Position numbers and translations under genes: made by a program. A stretch of 64,000 nucleotides of DNA from Candidatus Sericytochromatia bacterium S15B-MN24 CBMW_12 (GTDB lineage: Bacteria; Cyanobacteriota; Sericytochromatia; S15B-MN24; UBA4093): contig DAZV01000014.1 in assembly GCA_002083825.1 (NCBI GenBank), positions 1 through 64,000 of the forward strand. The letters are read 5' to 3'. Below, piece after piece: positions 25,432 to 33,939 of the stretch (within the stretch, counting starts at the first letter, position 1; every line of letters begins with the position of its first letter). Under the pieces are notes generated by a model, which worked only from the letters and a program-made list of their open reading frames with translations, was not told the origin of the DNA and searched no databases.

Positions 25432-26337
25432 ATGGCCACCCACGCGAAACCTGCCCCGAGCCCGAAGCGCCGCTGGAACCTCGCACCCTACCTCTTCATG
25501 CTGCCCGCAGGCGTGGTGCTCGGCGTCTTCTGGATCCTGCCGGCCCTGATGGCCGTCACCAATTCCTTCGCCGAATCGGACTTCGGAGGATCCTGGCGCT
25601 GGGTCGGCCTCGCGAACTACACCCAGCTCGCGAGCGACCCGACGTTCTGGAAGGCGCTCGCCAATTCGCTCATCTACCTCGTGGGCGTCGTTCCGGCTCT
25701 CGTCGTCCTTCCTCTGCTGATCGCCATCTTGGTCAACGTGCCGATGCGGGGAATCGGTTTCTTCCGGGCGGCCTACTACCTGCCGGTGGTCATCCCCATC
25801 GTGGTGGTGGGCCTCACCTGGAAGTGGCTCTACGCCGAGAACGGGCTCGTGAACTGGGTCGCGCAGGCTTTGTTCCCGTGGCTGCTGACGCACCCCGTTC
25901 CCTGGCTGAGCCAGCCGGAGACCGCCCTGGGCGCGGTCATGGCGGTGACGGTCTGGAAGGGCCTGGGTTACTACATGGTGATCTACATGGCGGGCCTTCA
26001 GGGGATTCCCCCCGAGATCTACGAATCCGCCGATCTCGACGGCGCCCGCCGGTGGCAGCAACATCTCTACATCACCCTTCCCTTGATGATCCCGCACATG
26101 GCGATGGTGGGAATCGTGAGCTCGATCAACGCCCTCAAGGTCTTCACCGAGATCTTCGTGCTCACCAAGGGGGGGCCGCTGGAGTCGACCACGACCATGG
26201 TCTACTACCTCTACGAGCAGGCCTTCGAGAGTCTGAACATGGGGTATGCCAGCGCCATCGGGATGGTGCTCTTCGCCATGACCCTGGCGCTTTCGATGCT
26301 CAACAAGCGCTACCTGGAGCAGAACCAGCTCGGGTAG
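25432..26337 (+). CDS. Sugar ABC transporter permease (MalF/UgpA-like)
   Basis: A 301-residue inner-membrane permease with about six membrane segments. The cytoplasmic EAA loop is clear (YESADLDGARRWQQHLYITLP), which docks the ATPase. It follows the binding protein directly. The second permease (MalG/UgpE-type) and the ATPase, normally adjacent, are absent, so they must be encoded elsewhere or the system is incomplete. Confidence 0.92.
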   Translation: MATHAKPAPSPKRRWNLAPYLFMLPAGVVLGVFWILPALMAVTNSFAESDFGGSWRWVGLANYTQLASDPTFWKALANSLIYLVGVVPALVVLPLLIAILVNVPMRGIGFFRAAYYLPVVIPIVVVGLTWKWLYAENGLVNWVAQALFPWLLTHPVPWLSQPETALGAVMAVTVWKGLGYYMVIYMAGLQGIPPEIYESADLDGARRWQQHLYITLPLMIPHMAMVGIVSSINALKVFTEIFVLTKGGPLESTTTMVYYLYEQAFESLNMGYASAIGMVLFAMTLALSMLNKRYLEQNQLG

Positions 26338-26404
26338 TTTGAACCAGCCGAGGGTATAACCTTCATGACAAGCGAGTGACCCAATAGTGCTCAAGGAGAA
26401 CCTC

Positions 26405-26734
26405 ATGACACAGACCGAGTCCGGCTTCAGCATCACCTCGATTCACGAGGGCGTGAACAGTTTGCTTTTCGACCTCAACGGCCGCATCTGGGAGCTGTTC
26501 GAGTTTGCGGAGCAGGCCCGACAGGAAGCCGAGAAGGTTCTCGCCGAGGGGGCTGCCAACGTCGAGGCGGAGCTGCGCGAGGCGCTCGCAGCGCTGACAG
26601 AGACCCTTGAAAAGGCCGAAGAGATCAAGGGCACGCTTTCCAAGCAGGGCTTCGGGATCATGGGCGAAATGGTCGTTACCCTGGGCAACCAGGTGAACGC
26701 CGTGATCCAGACCTTGATGAAGACCAAGGCGTAA
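26405..26734 (+). CDS. Small coiled-coil protein, unknown
   Basis: A 109-residue acidic protein with no signal or membrane segment. Residues about 35-80 form an Ala/Glu-rich heptad-like helix (EQARQEAEKVLAEGAANVEAEL), followed by a second amphipathic helix. It resembles phasin-like or coiled-coil helpers in composition only. AAGGAG before ATG 26405 sets the start, 18 nt inside the longest frame. It ends at a strong terminator. Confidence 0.7.
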   Translation: MTQTESGFSITSIHEGVNSLLFDLNGRIWELFEFAEQARQEAEKVLAEGAANVEAELREALAALTETLEKAEEIKGTLSKQGFGIMGEMVVTLGNQVNAVIQTLMKTKA

Positions 26735-26758
26735 CCGCTCTCGCTTCTTTCAACCTGG

Positions 26759-26790
26759 ACCCCAGCCGTAGAGGCTGGGGTTAATTTTTT
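26759..26790 (+). terminator. Strong intrinsic terminator
   Basis: A perfect 9-bp stem (26759-26767 with 26773-26781), 5-nt loop, then an A/T stretch with six T. It ends the operon before the convergent debranching-enzyme gene. Confidence 0.9.
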
Positions 26791-26798
26791 GAGGCTTG

Positions 26799-29054
26799 CT
26801 ATCCTTCGATCAGGACCCGCAGGTCGCCTTGCTTGTCGAGGATGCGGGTCGTGGTCGTGCCGTTGGTCTGGATGAATTCGAGGTCCACCAGGGCCGCGCC
26901 GATGCGCAGGCCGCGGATGGTCACCCGTCCGAGCCAGTCGGGCAGGGAGGGCACGTTTACCTTGAGGGTCCGGTGCGGGGCGTCCGCCTCCAGTCCGAGA
27001 GAGGCCAGCAGGAGCATGATGGGGGTGGCGGCAGCCCAGGCCTGGGGGGCGCAGGCCACGGGGTAGGGAATCGGCTTGTCGATCTCGCCTTGGCGCGCGA
27101 AGCCGCAGAAAAGCTCGGGCAGGCGATAGTAATTGAAGCGGAGGGCCGCATCGTACATGGCCGTGAAGATCATGTTGGCCTCTCGCTTGAACCCTCTGTC
27201 GGCGAAGCCCTTGGCGATGAGGGCATTGTCGTGAGGCCAGACGGTGCCGATGTGGTAGCCGATGGGATTATAGACCGGGCTATCGGCTGAAAGGGTGCGG
27301 ATGCCCCAGCCCGAGAACATGGCGGGGCTCAGGAGGGACCTGACCACGTCATGGATGTGTTCGGGCGCCACGATGTTGCTCCAAAGGGCATGGCCGGGAT
27401 TGGACGTGAGGGTCCGGACCGGGCGCTTGTCGCGATCCAGGGCGAGAGCGTAGAATCCGTCCTCGGTGGACCAAAAAGCCTGGTTGAAGCGGAGCTTGAG
27501 CTCCTCGGCTTCCTGAAGGAGGCGCTTGGCGAGAAGCTCTTGGCCGACCAGGTGGCAGAGTTCCGAGGCGCGGCGCTTGGCGTCGTAGACGTAACCCTGG
27601 ACTTCGGCGAGGGCGATGGGGGCTTCGGCCAGACTTCCATCCGGAAAGATGACGGCGTTGAAGGAGTCCTTCCAGCCCTGGTTGCCGATGCCCTTGGGGC
27701 TGCGGCGCAGGTACTCCACGAACTTGTCGTCGTCGAGGTCTCCGTAGGTTTCGAGCCAGAGCAGGGCGGCTTCGGCGTGTTCCCACAGCTCGTGCACCAG
27801 GCTCGTGTCCCCCGTCCAGCGGTAGGTTTCGCTCAGGAGGATGAGCCAGAGCGGGGTGGCGTCCACCGTCCCGTAGTAGGGGGTATGAGGGATGACTCCC
27901 AGGCGAGCGAGTTCTCCGTATCGGAACTCGTGAAGGATCTTACCCGGCTCTTCGTCGCGGAAAGCGTCCTCGGCCTTGCCCTGATACTTGGCGAGGAAAC
28001 GTAGGACACCCTTGGCGACTTCCGGACCGAGCATGAGAGTTTGCAGGCAAGTGATGAGGGCGTCTCTGCCGAACGGGCTGGTGAACCAGGGAATGCCCGC
28101 CGAAAGAAAGGGCCCCGTGGGGTAGCGGGAGGTCAAGGCGACCAGATCGCGGATGCTGCGGTCGAGAACCAGGTCGAAGACGGCATTATCGGTCTTGATC
28201 GAGGTCTGGAAGAACTGAGAGGCCGCTCCTTGTTCCGTGATCTTCTGGACCAAGCTGGGAAAGCCGAGAACTTCCTTGGGCGGCTCGAGGCCCTCGAGCG
28301 TGTCAATCTGGTAATCGATCAGCACCTTGCCGCCGTTTGGCGGAACGACGACGTCCCAGTGAGCGACCGCGCCGACGGCACCTAGATCGCTTTCGAGCGG
28401 CTCGATCGTGGCGGGGGGGATCTGGAAGCGGATGCGGGTCTGCAGCAAGAGCTTGTCCTCGCCCCGATACGCCAGGGTGATGCTATTTTCGGCAAGCTGG
28501 GGCTTGAAAAAGATCCCGTGGCGCTGTCGGTGGAGTCCCCGAACCTCGAAGATATCCGCGAAGTCGGCGCGGACCTCGAGGCTGATGCGTAGCGCGACCT
28601 CGAAGACGTTGAAGTTGAGCAGCCAGACCTGCTCGCGAAAGCTGTCGGAGAGGGCGCGTGAAAGCGAGAGGTGCATGGTTTCCTGGCGGACGATTGAGCC
28701 GTCCGCCAGGGTGAGGGGTGGGTTGACGAACTCGATGTGACCCAGGTTGGTCTGCTCGGTGGATCCCGAGAGCAGCGTGGGAGTCTCGCCTGCCAAGCGA
28801 AGCTTTAGCCGGCTCAGGAAGCGGGTGTCCTCGTGGTAGAGTCCCATGCCACATTTGCAGCCGGTGCTGACCTCGCCATCCTTGTCCGAGACCAGGAAGA
28901 GCCGACCCTGCTTGAGCACCTCCGCGTCGTGTCGGCACCCCGTGAGCATGGCGGGCATGCCCGAGCGGATGAGGTCGGTGAGTTCCTGGTCGATTTCGAG
29001 GAGCTCCCCCTCGTCCTCGTTGATCTCCGAGTCCTGATAGTGATCGCCGCTCAT
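26799..29054 (-). CDS. Glycogen debranching enzyme (amylo-alpha-1,6-glucosidase type)
   Basis: A 751-residue enzyme with a bacterial glycogen-debranching N-terminal domain (about 35-250, GLYHEDTRFLSRL) and a C-terminal (alpha/alpha)6 barrel (about 310-690), including IPWFTSPFGRDALI, TPLWLILLSETYRW and NPIGYHIGTVWPHDNALI. It would trim alpha-1,6 branches of glycogen or related oligosaccharides. No signal peptide, so cytoplasmic. It is followed by a GT4 glycosyltransferase gene upstream on the same strand, which fits a storage or osmolyte sugar locus. Confidence 0.87.
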   Translation of the reverse strand: MSGDHYQDSEINEDEGELLEIDQELTDLIRSGMPAMLTGCRHDAEVLKQGRLFLVSDKDGEVSTGCKCGMGLYHEDTRFLSRLKLRLAGETPTLLSGSTEQTNLGHIEFVNPPLTLADGSIVRQETMHLSLSRALSDSFREQVWLLNFNVFEVALRISLEVRADFADIFEVRGLHRQRHGIFFKPQLAENSITLAYRGEDKLLLQTRIRFQIPPATIEPLESDLGAVGAVAHWDVVVPPNGGKVLIDYQIDTLEGLEPPKEVLGFPSLVQKITEQGAASQFFQTSIKTDNAVFDLVLDRSIRDLVALTSRYPTGPFLSAGIPWFTSPFGRDALITCLQTLMLGPEVAKGVLRFLAKYQGKAEDAFRDEEPGKILHEFRYGELARLGVIPHTPYYGTVDATPLWLILLSETYRWTGDTSLVHELWEHAEAALLWLETYGDLDDDKFVEYLRRSPKGIGNQGWKDSFNAVIFPDGSLAEAPIALAEVQGYVYDAKRRASELCHLVGQELLAKRLLQEAEELKLRFNQAFWSTEDGFYALALDRDKRPVRTLTSNPGHALWSNIVAPEHIHDVVRSLLSPAMFSGWGIRTLSADSPVYNPIGYHIGTVWPHDNALIAKGFADRGFKREANMIFTAMYDAALRFNYYRLPELFCGFARQGEIDKPIPYPVACAPQAWAAATPIMLLLASLGLEADAPHRTLKVNVPSLPDWLGRVTIRGLRIGAALVDLEFIQTNGTTTTRILDKQGDLRVLIEG

Positions 29055-29080
29055 GACGCCTCCTGAAGCCTGGGGGGCGC

Positions 29081-30130
29081 CTACAGCGCCTCTTGGGACT
29101 GGATGGCGGGCTCGGCGACGAGTCGCTGATACACCTCGAGGTAGCCCCCTACCATGCCGGACACGTCGAAGCGCGCGATGGCTTCGCGCCGGCAGTCATG
29201 CGGATCGATGGCATCCAGCCGGCTCAAGGCGTCCACGGCCTCGTTCACGGTGTCGATGATGAATCCCGTTCGCCCGTGGCTCACGATCTCGGGGATCGAC
29301 CCGTACGGCATGGCGATGACCGGAGTCCCCGACGCCATGGCCTCGACCATGACGAGCCCGAAGGGCTCGCTCCACTGAACCAGATGCAGCAAGGCGATAG
29401 CCCCCTCCAAGACCTCCCGCTTCGCCAAGCCCGCCACCTCCCCGATGAAACGAACCCTCTCCCCGTCGAGATGCGGAGCGACTTCCCGCTCGAAGTACTC
29501 CTGGTCGAAGGGATCGACCTTTCCCGCGATCACCAGGGGAATACCCGTCCGCCTGGCCGTCTCTATCGCCAGATGCGTCCCCTTCTCCGGCGAGATCCGC
29601 CCCAGAAAGAGCAAGTAGCCCTGCTTCTTCCCGCAACGGTAGGTCGCGGTCTCGATCCCGTTATGGATGGTCGCCATGTAATTGAGCGACGGGCAATCCT
29701 GCCGCTGGGCGTCGCTGATGCTCACGAACGGATGATGCGCGAAGCTCTCGAAGTAGCGAAGGTTATCCCCGTTGAAAGGCCCGTGAAGCGTACTGACCAG
29801 CCGGGCACCGGATACCTCGGCGAAGGCGTTCCCCAGCGGGCCCACGTGGTTGTGCATGATATCGAAGGTGCGATGGTGCTTCAGCGCGTTGGCGAGGTGA
29901 AGCGCCTCCGCCATCTGGCAGCTCCACGTATCGTAACCCAGGTGACGAAGCGCTCGGGGCTCCGTCCACCGACCATCCTCGGCCCCAGGCGAGTCGCCCG
30001 TCGCGAACAACGCCACCTCGTGACCCCGATCCCGCAGGCCCCGAACCAGCATGTCGACCACCCGCTCGATGCCTCCGTAGCCCGTCGGAGGCGTCGTCTC
30101 CCAGATCGGGGAGATCATTCCGATGCGCAT
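29081..30130 (-). CDS. Glycosyltransferase family 4
   Basis: A 349-residue GT-B glycosyltransferase. The N-terminal Rossmann half has PPTGYGGIERVV. The C-terminal half has LLFLGRISPEKGTHLAIE and the EPFGLVMVEAMASGTPVIA signature of GT4, including the two Glu of EX7E. The closest general type is cyanobacterial/actinobacterial GT4 of unknown acceptor. It precedes the debranching enzyme by 26 nt in one operon. Confidence 0.88.
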   Translation of the reverse strand: MRIGMISPIWETTPPTGYGGIERVVDMLVRGLRDRGHEVALFATGDSPGAEDGRWTEPRALRHLGYDTWSCQMAEALHLANALKHHRTFDIMHNHVGPLGNAFAEVSGARLVSTLHGPFNGDNLRYFESFAHHPFVSISDAQRQDCPSLNYMATIHNGIETATYRCGKKQGYLLFLGRISPEKGTHLAIETARRTGIPLVIAGKVDPFDQEYFEREVAPHLDGERVRFIGEVAGLAKREVLEGAIALLHLVQWSEPFGLVMVEAMASGTPVIAMPYGSIPEIVSHGRTGFIIDTVNEAVDALSRLDAIDPHDCRREAIARFDVSGMVGGYLEVYQRLVAEPAIQSQEAL

Positions 30131-30148
30131 TGGTTACCCCCGTCCAAC

Positions 30149-30218
30149 CCCATCCAACCTCGTCCGCTCGATACGAACCCACCCTCACCATGACATGTCG
30201 GCGGTGCGGTTGGATGGG
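30149..30218. repeat. 11-nt inverted repeat upstream of the glycosyltransferase
   Basis: CCCATCCAACC (30149-30159) and its exact reverse complement (30208-30218) are 48 nt apart in the leader between the dehydrogenase and glycosyltransferase genes. It could form a long-range stem in the mRNA or mark a regulator site. Not a terminator (no T-run). Confidence 0.5.
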
Positions 30219-30242
30219 ATGGTTTCAACAAAGGGTATCGGC

Positions 30243-31292
30243 CTAACGCGACTTCAAGCTCGCAAGGTCGATGACGAAACGATAGCGAACATCACTTAGC
30301 CGCATGCGCGCGTAGGCCTCGTTGATGGCCTGGATCGGGATCACCTCCACCTCCGCGCCCAAGCCGCGCTCCGCGCAGAAATCCAGCATTTCCTGCGTCT
30401 CCCGGATCCCGCCTATCAGCGAACCCGCCAGCCGGCGACGCCCCATGATCAGCGCCGACGAATCCAGCGGCATCGCCTCGGGCAGCCCCACCAGCACCAT
30501 CGTGCCGTCGCGACGCAACAAGCCCAAGTACGCGTTGTAATCGTGCTCCGCGGAGACCGTGTCGAGGATGAAGTCGAAGCGCCCGGCATTCTGCTTGAAC
30601 GCCCGGGGATCTCCCGTAGCGACGAAGTCGTCGGCTCCCAGTCTCAGCGCGTCCTCGCGCTTGCTCGGCGAATGGCTGAGAACCGTCACGTGAGCGCCCA
30701 TGGCTTTCGCCAGCTTCACTCCCATGTGCCCCAAGCCGCCGAGGCCCACGACGGCCACCCCGTCGCCCGCCTTCACCCCGAAGTGACGCAGCGGCGAGTA
30801 GGTCGTGATCCCCGCGCAGAGCAGCGGTGCCGCGCGATCCAGCGGCAGGCTGTCCGGTATCCTCAGCACGTAGGCCTCGTCCACCGTGATCCGGCCGGAA
30901 TACCCGCCGTAGGTGGGTGACTTTCCGTCGCGCTCCAGGCTGTTGTAGGTGCCGGTCATCCCCCGCTCGCAGTACTGCTCCTCGCCCGCGAGGCAGGCCT
31001 CGCAGACCCGGCAGGAATCGACGAAGCAGCCCACGCCGACGGCGTCGCCGACCTTCCATCGCCGGACCTCCGCCCCCACCTGCGCCACCGTCCCGACGAT
31101 CTCGTGCCCGGGCACCATGGGATAACGCGCTCCTCCCCACTCGTCCGAGACCTGATGCAAGTCGGAATGGCAAACACCGCAGTACCGGATGTCGATCAGC
31201 ACCTCGCGAGGTCCGGGTTCCCGACGCTCGATGACGGTCCGAGCGAGCGGAGAATTCGCCGAAGCCGCGGCGTAGGCGGGAGTCACGAGCAT
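30243..31292 (-). CDS. Zinc-dependent alcohol dehydrogenase, cinnamyl-type (YahK-like)
   Basis: A 349-residue NADP(H)-dependent medium-chain dehydrogenase that reduces aldehydes. Catalytic-zinc ligands are in [12 protein letters not shown] and GHEIVG. The structural zinc site is CxxCxx..C ([17 protein letters not shown]). The nucleotide-binding [16 protein letters not shown] lies near residue 180. GGAGGT 7 nt before ATG 31290-31292 sets the start, seven codons inside the longest frame. Physiological aldehyde unknown. Confidence 0.92.
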   Translation of the reverse strand: MLVTPAYAAASANSPLARTVIERREPGPREVLIDIRYCGVCHSDLHQVSDEWGGARYPMVPGHEIVGTVAQVGAEVRRWKVGDAVGVGCFVDSCRVCEACLAGEEQYCERGMTGTYNSLERDGKSPTYGGYSGRITVDEAYVLRIPDSLPLDRAAPLLCAGITTYSPLRHFGVKAGDGVAVVGLGGLGHMGVKLAKAMGAHVTVLSHSPSKREDALRLGADDFVATGDPRAFKQNAGRFDFILDTVSAEHDYNAYLGLLRRDGTMVLVGLPEAMPLDSSALIMGRRRLAGSLIGGIRETQEMLDFCAERGLGAEVEVIPIQAINEAYARMRLSDVRYRFVIDLASLKSR

Positions 31293-31381
31293 GAGGTCTA
31301 CCTCCTGACGCAAGGGGGGATCCCTTTCACTCTACCAACGATTCGCCAGGGAAGCCAACCGGAGCGGGGGGCTAACGCCGG

Positions 31382-31418
31382 GACGCCTGCATCCACCGAC
31401 AAGGGGGGCGCAGGCGTC
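31382..31418. other. Perfect 9-bp hairpin between speA and the dehydrogenase gene
   Basis: 31382-31390 pairs perfectly with 31410-31418. No T-run follows on either strand, so an intrinsic terminator is unlikely; mRNA 3' end protection of the upstream minus-strand speA transcript is possible. Confidence 0.4.
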
Positions 31419-31444
31419 TCCAGCATCGTTCCCTCGGGGAATGG

Positions 31445-33370
31445 TCAGTCCCAGAGGTAGGTATAGCCGCTCAGGCTCCGCTCGTAATGGTGGAGCAGCA
31501 GACGCGATTCCTCGATGGTGATCCGGCGCTCCCTCAGGGCCTTCTCGGTTTCGCGACGGATGCTCTCGACCAGGCCTTCCGGACGGTACTGGACGTACCG
31601 CAGGGCCTCGGCGATGGAATCCCCTCTCACCACGTGCTCGAGGTGGTAGCCCTCGGGCTCGTCGGTGAGATGAACGTGGACGGCATTGGTGTCCCCGAAG
31701 AGGTTATGAAGATCGCCCAGGATCTCTTGGTAGGCCCCGATGAGGAAGAGGCCGAGATAGTACGGTTCGCCCGGCGTGAAGGGGTGGAGCTCCAGCGCAT
31801 GCTTGACGTCTCGGATGTCGATGAACTGGTCGATCTTCCCGTCGCTGTCGCAGGTGAGGTCGGCCAGGGTGCCGCGGCGGGTCGGCTCCTCGTCCAGGCG
31901 ATGAATCGGGAGGACCGGGAAGAGCTGATCGATGGCCCACGAGTCGGGGGCCGACTGGAAGACCGAGAAGTTGCAGTAGTAGATGGAAGCCAGGGTCTGC
32001 TCGAGCTCGGATAGTTCCTCGGGCACGAAGTCCTGCTGACGTCCGAGTTCCAGGATGCGCTGGCAGCACTTCCAGTAGAGCTTCTCGGCCCAGGCGCGCT
32101 CCTCGAGCGTCAGGTAGCCGAGCTGGAAGAGACTGAGGGCCTCGTCCTTGAACTGGACGGCATCATGGTAGGCGGACTGGAGATGGCGGGGATCGATCGA
32201 CTCCCAGGTTTCGTGAAGGTTGCGGATAACCTGGTGGGCGGCGTCGGTGGGGGTGACGACATCCCCGATGCTGACCTCGTGGGCGCCCAGGACATCGAAG
32301 ACCAGAACGGCCTGATGAGAGACGATGGCCCGGCCGGATTCGCTGACGAGAGTCGGAACCTTCAGCCCGTGCTGGGTGCAGGCCTCCTGGACGGCCATGA
32401 CCACGTCGTAGGCGTACTCTTGCATGTTGTAGTTCTTGGAGGCGGGGAAATCGGTCTTGGAGCCGTCGTAGTCGATGCCGAGACCGCCGCCCACGTCCAG
32501 GTAGCGCATGTTCGCGCCGAGCTTGGCGAGTTCGACGTAGATCTGGCTGGCCTCGCGCATGGCGTTCTTGAAGACGCTGATGTTGGAAATCTGGGAGCCC
32601 ACGTGGAAGTGCAGCAGTTGGAGGGATTCCAGGAGGTTCTCGGCGCGCAGGCGCTCGACCACCTCGATGATCTCGGCGGCGGAGAGTCCGAACTTGGCGC
32701 GTTCACCGGTGGAGGTGCCCCAGCGGCCTACGCCCCGGGAGAGAAGCTTGGCCCGGACGCCGACGAGTGGCTTGATACCGAGCTTGCGGGAGGCCTCGAG
32801 GATCAAGGAGAGCTCGCTGAGCTGCTCGATGACGACGATCGGGGTCTGGCCAAGCCGTTGGGCCAAAAGGGCCGTCTCGATGTACTCTCGATCCTTGTAG
32901 CCGTTGCAGATGACCAGGGATCCGGGGGTCTTGAGGGTCGCGAGCACGATCATCAGCTCGGGCTTGGAGCCGGCTTCCAGGCCGTACTGGTACTTCTCTC
33001 CGTACCTGACGACTTCCTCGATCACGTAGCGCTGCTGGTTGACCTTGACCGGGAAGACCCCCCGGTACACGCCGTCGTAACCGTACTCCTCGATGGCGCG
33101 CATGAAGCACTGATTGAGGCGGTCGATGCGATCCTCGAGGATGTTGGAGAATCGGATGAGGAGCGGCAGGCTGAGCCCTCGCTGCTGGAGCGCTTTCACC
33201 AGGCGGAAAAGGTCGATCGCCCCGCCCCGCGTGCCAAGCGGAGTCACCTCGATGTTGCCCTGGTCGTTGACGGCGAAGTAAGGCTCGCCCCATCCCTGGA
33301 GATGGTAGAGCTCCATGCTGTCGTCGATCGTCCAAGGTTGCGCCAAGGCCGCGCTCGCCGTTTCTTCCAT
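31445..33370 (-). CDS. speA: Biosynthetic arginine decarboxylase
   Basis: A 641-residue PLP fold-type III decarboxylase making agmatine from arginine, first step of one polyamine route. PLP Lys109 is in VFPVKVNQQ. The GGGLGIDYDGS glycine loop and SESGRAIVSH active-site Cys/Ser region are present. Length is right for the biosynthetic SpeA class. It would work alongside the unrelated fold-I decarboxylase at 5128. Confidence 0.95.
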   Translation of the reverse strand: MEETASAALAQPWTIDDSMELYHLQGWGEPYFAVNDQGNIEVTPLGTRGGAIDLFRLVKALQQRGLSLPLLIRFSNILEDRIDRLNQCFMRAIEEYGYDGVYRGVFPVKVNQQRYVIEEVVRYGEKYQYGLEAGSKPELMIVLATLKTPGSLVICNGYKDREYIETALLAQRLGQTPIVVIEQLSELSLILEASRKLGIKPLVGVRAKLLSRGVGRWGTSTGERAKFGLSAAEIIEVVERLRAENLLESLQLLHFHVGSQISNISVFKNAMREASQIYVELAKLGANMRYLDVGGGLGIDYDGSKTDFPASKNYNMQEYAYDVVMAVQEACTQHGLKVPTLVSESGRAIVSHQAVLVFDVLGAHEVSIGDVVTPTDAAHQVIRNLHETWESIDPRHLQSAYHDAVQFKDEALSLFQLGYLTLEERAWAEKLYWKCCQRILELGRQQDFVPEELSELEQTLASIYYCNFSVFQSAPDSWAIDQLFPVLPIHRLDEEPTRRGTLADLTCDSDGKIDQFIDIRDVKHALELHPFTPGEPYYLGLFLIGAYQEILGDLHNLFGDTNAVHVHLTDEPEGYHLEHVVRGDSIAEALRYVQYRPEGLVESIRRETEKALRERRITIEESRLLLHHYERSLSGYTYLWD

Positions 33371-33468
33371 CCCGTCTCTCCCTCTCGACTCCTGAGTGTC
33401 TTCCCATGTTCGCCGATCAGTTTACCGCGTTCCGCGTCGTTGGGGGAATGCGGGGGATCGGATCGACG

Positions 33469-33501
33469 AAAAAACGACCGGCGGTCCCAGGACCGCCGGT
33501 C
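33469..33501 (-). terminator. Terminator of the tRNA-Ala pair
   Basis: A perfect 12-bp arm pair (33476-33487 with 33490-33501) is followed on the minus strand by six T within 2 nt. It lies directly after the second tRNA gene. Confidence 0.9.
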
Positions 33502-33504
33502 TAG

Positions 33505-33577
33505 TGGAGACAAGGGGAATCGAACCCCTGACCTCTTCAATGCCATTGAAGCGCTCTACCAACTGAGCTATGTCCCC
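33505..33577 (-). tRNA. tRNA-Ala (anticodon GGC)
   Basis: A 73-nt cloverleaf with 7-bp acceptor beginning GGGGACA, D-arm AGCTCAGTTGGTAGAGC, anticodon stem CTTCA/TGAAG with loop ATGGCAT (anticodon GGC) and T-arm GGTTCGATTCC. The G3-U70 wobble that defines alanine identity is present. CCA is not encoded. Second gene of a two-tRNA transcript. Confidence 0.97.
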
Positions 33578-33596
33578 AGGTACTTTTCCGAAACAG

Positions 33597-33669
33597 TGGA
33601 GCTGAGGAGAATCGAACTCCTGACCTCTTCAATGCCATTGAAGCGCTCTACCAACTGAGCTACAGCCCC
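33597..33669 (-). tRNA. tRNA-Ala (anticodon GGC), second copy
   Basis: A 73-nt cloverleaf whose positions 8 to about 50 are identical to the neighbour at 33505. Acceptor stem (GGGGCTG) and T-stem (AGGAG/CTCCT) differ by compensatory changes. G3-U70 is kept; CCA not encoded. First gene after the promoter at 33689. Confidence 0.97.
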
Positions 33670-33688
33670 TCGCGCAAACGCAGTTCCA

Positions 33689-33717
33689 ATGTTATCCCAG
33701 CCTTTAACCCTTGTCAA
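33689..33717 (-). promoter_or_regulatory. Promoter for the tRNA-Ala operon
   Basis: On the minus strand a perfect TTGACA (33712-33717) and TAACAT (33689-33694) are spaced 17 nt. Transcription would begin about 13 nt before the first tRNA. Confidence 0.8.
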
Positions 33718-33939
33718 CTATCTGTGATCAATAATTAGCCGCATGTTCCCTCGTGAGGCCGGCCAAGGAGACCCGACGAGGGCCGTCGGCAAGGGGGATG
33801 GACCCTTGGAATGGCTTAGCGGTGACATCGTCATCCCATCTATCCTGTGGTATACGTAGACATGGATACTTTCTCCTCAACGGTTTCAGGGGGACCGACA
33901 CTGGCGGCCTGAGCGGCTTTTCTCGCCCGCCCGAGTCGC

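Noticed and set aside
33743..33859. 38-codon ORF between the tRNA promoter and the kinase gene
   Set aside because: Codon use is acceptable, but there is no Shine-Dalgarno and no recognisable motif.
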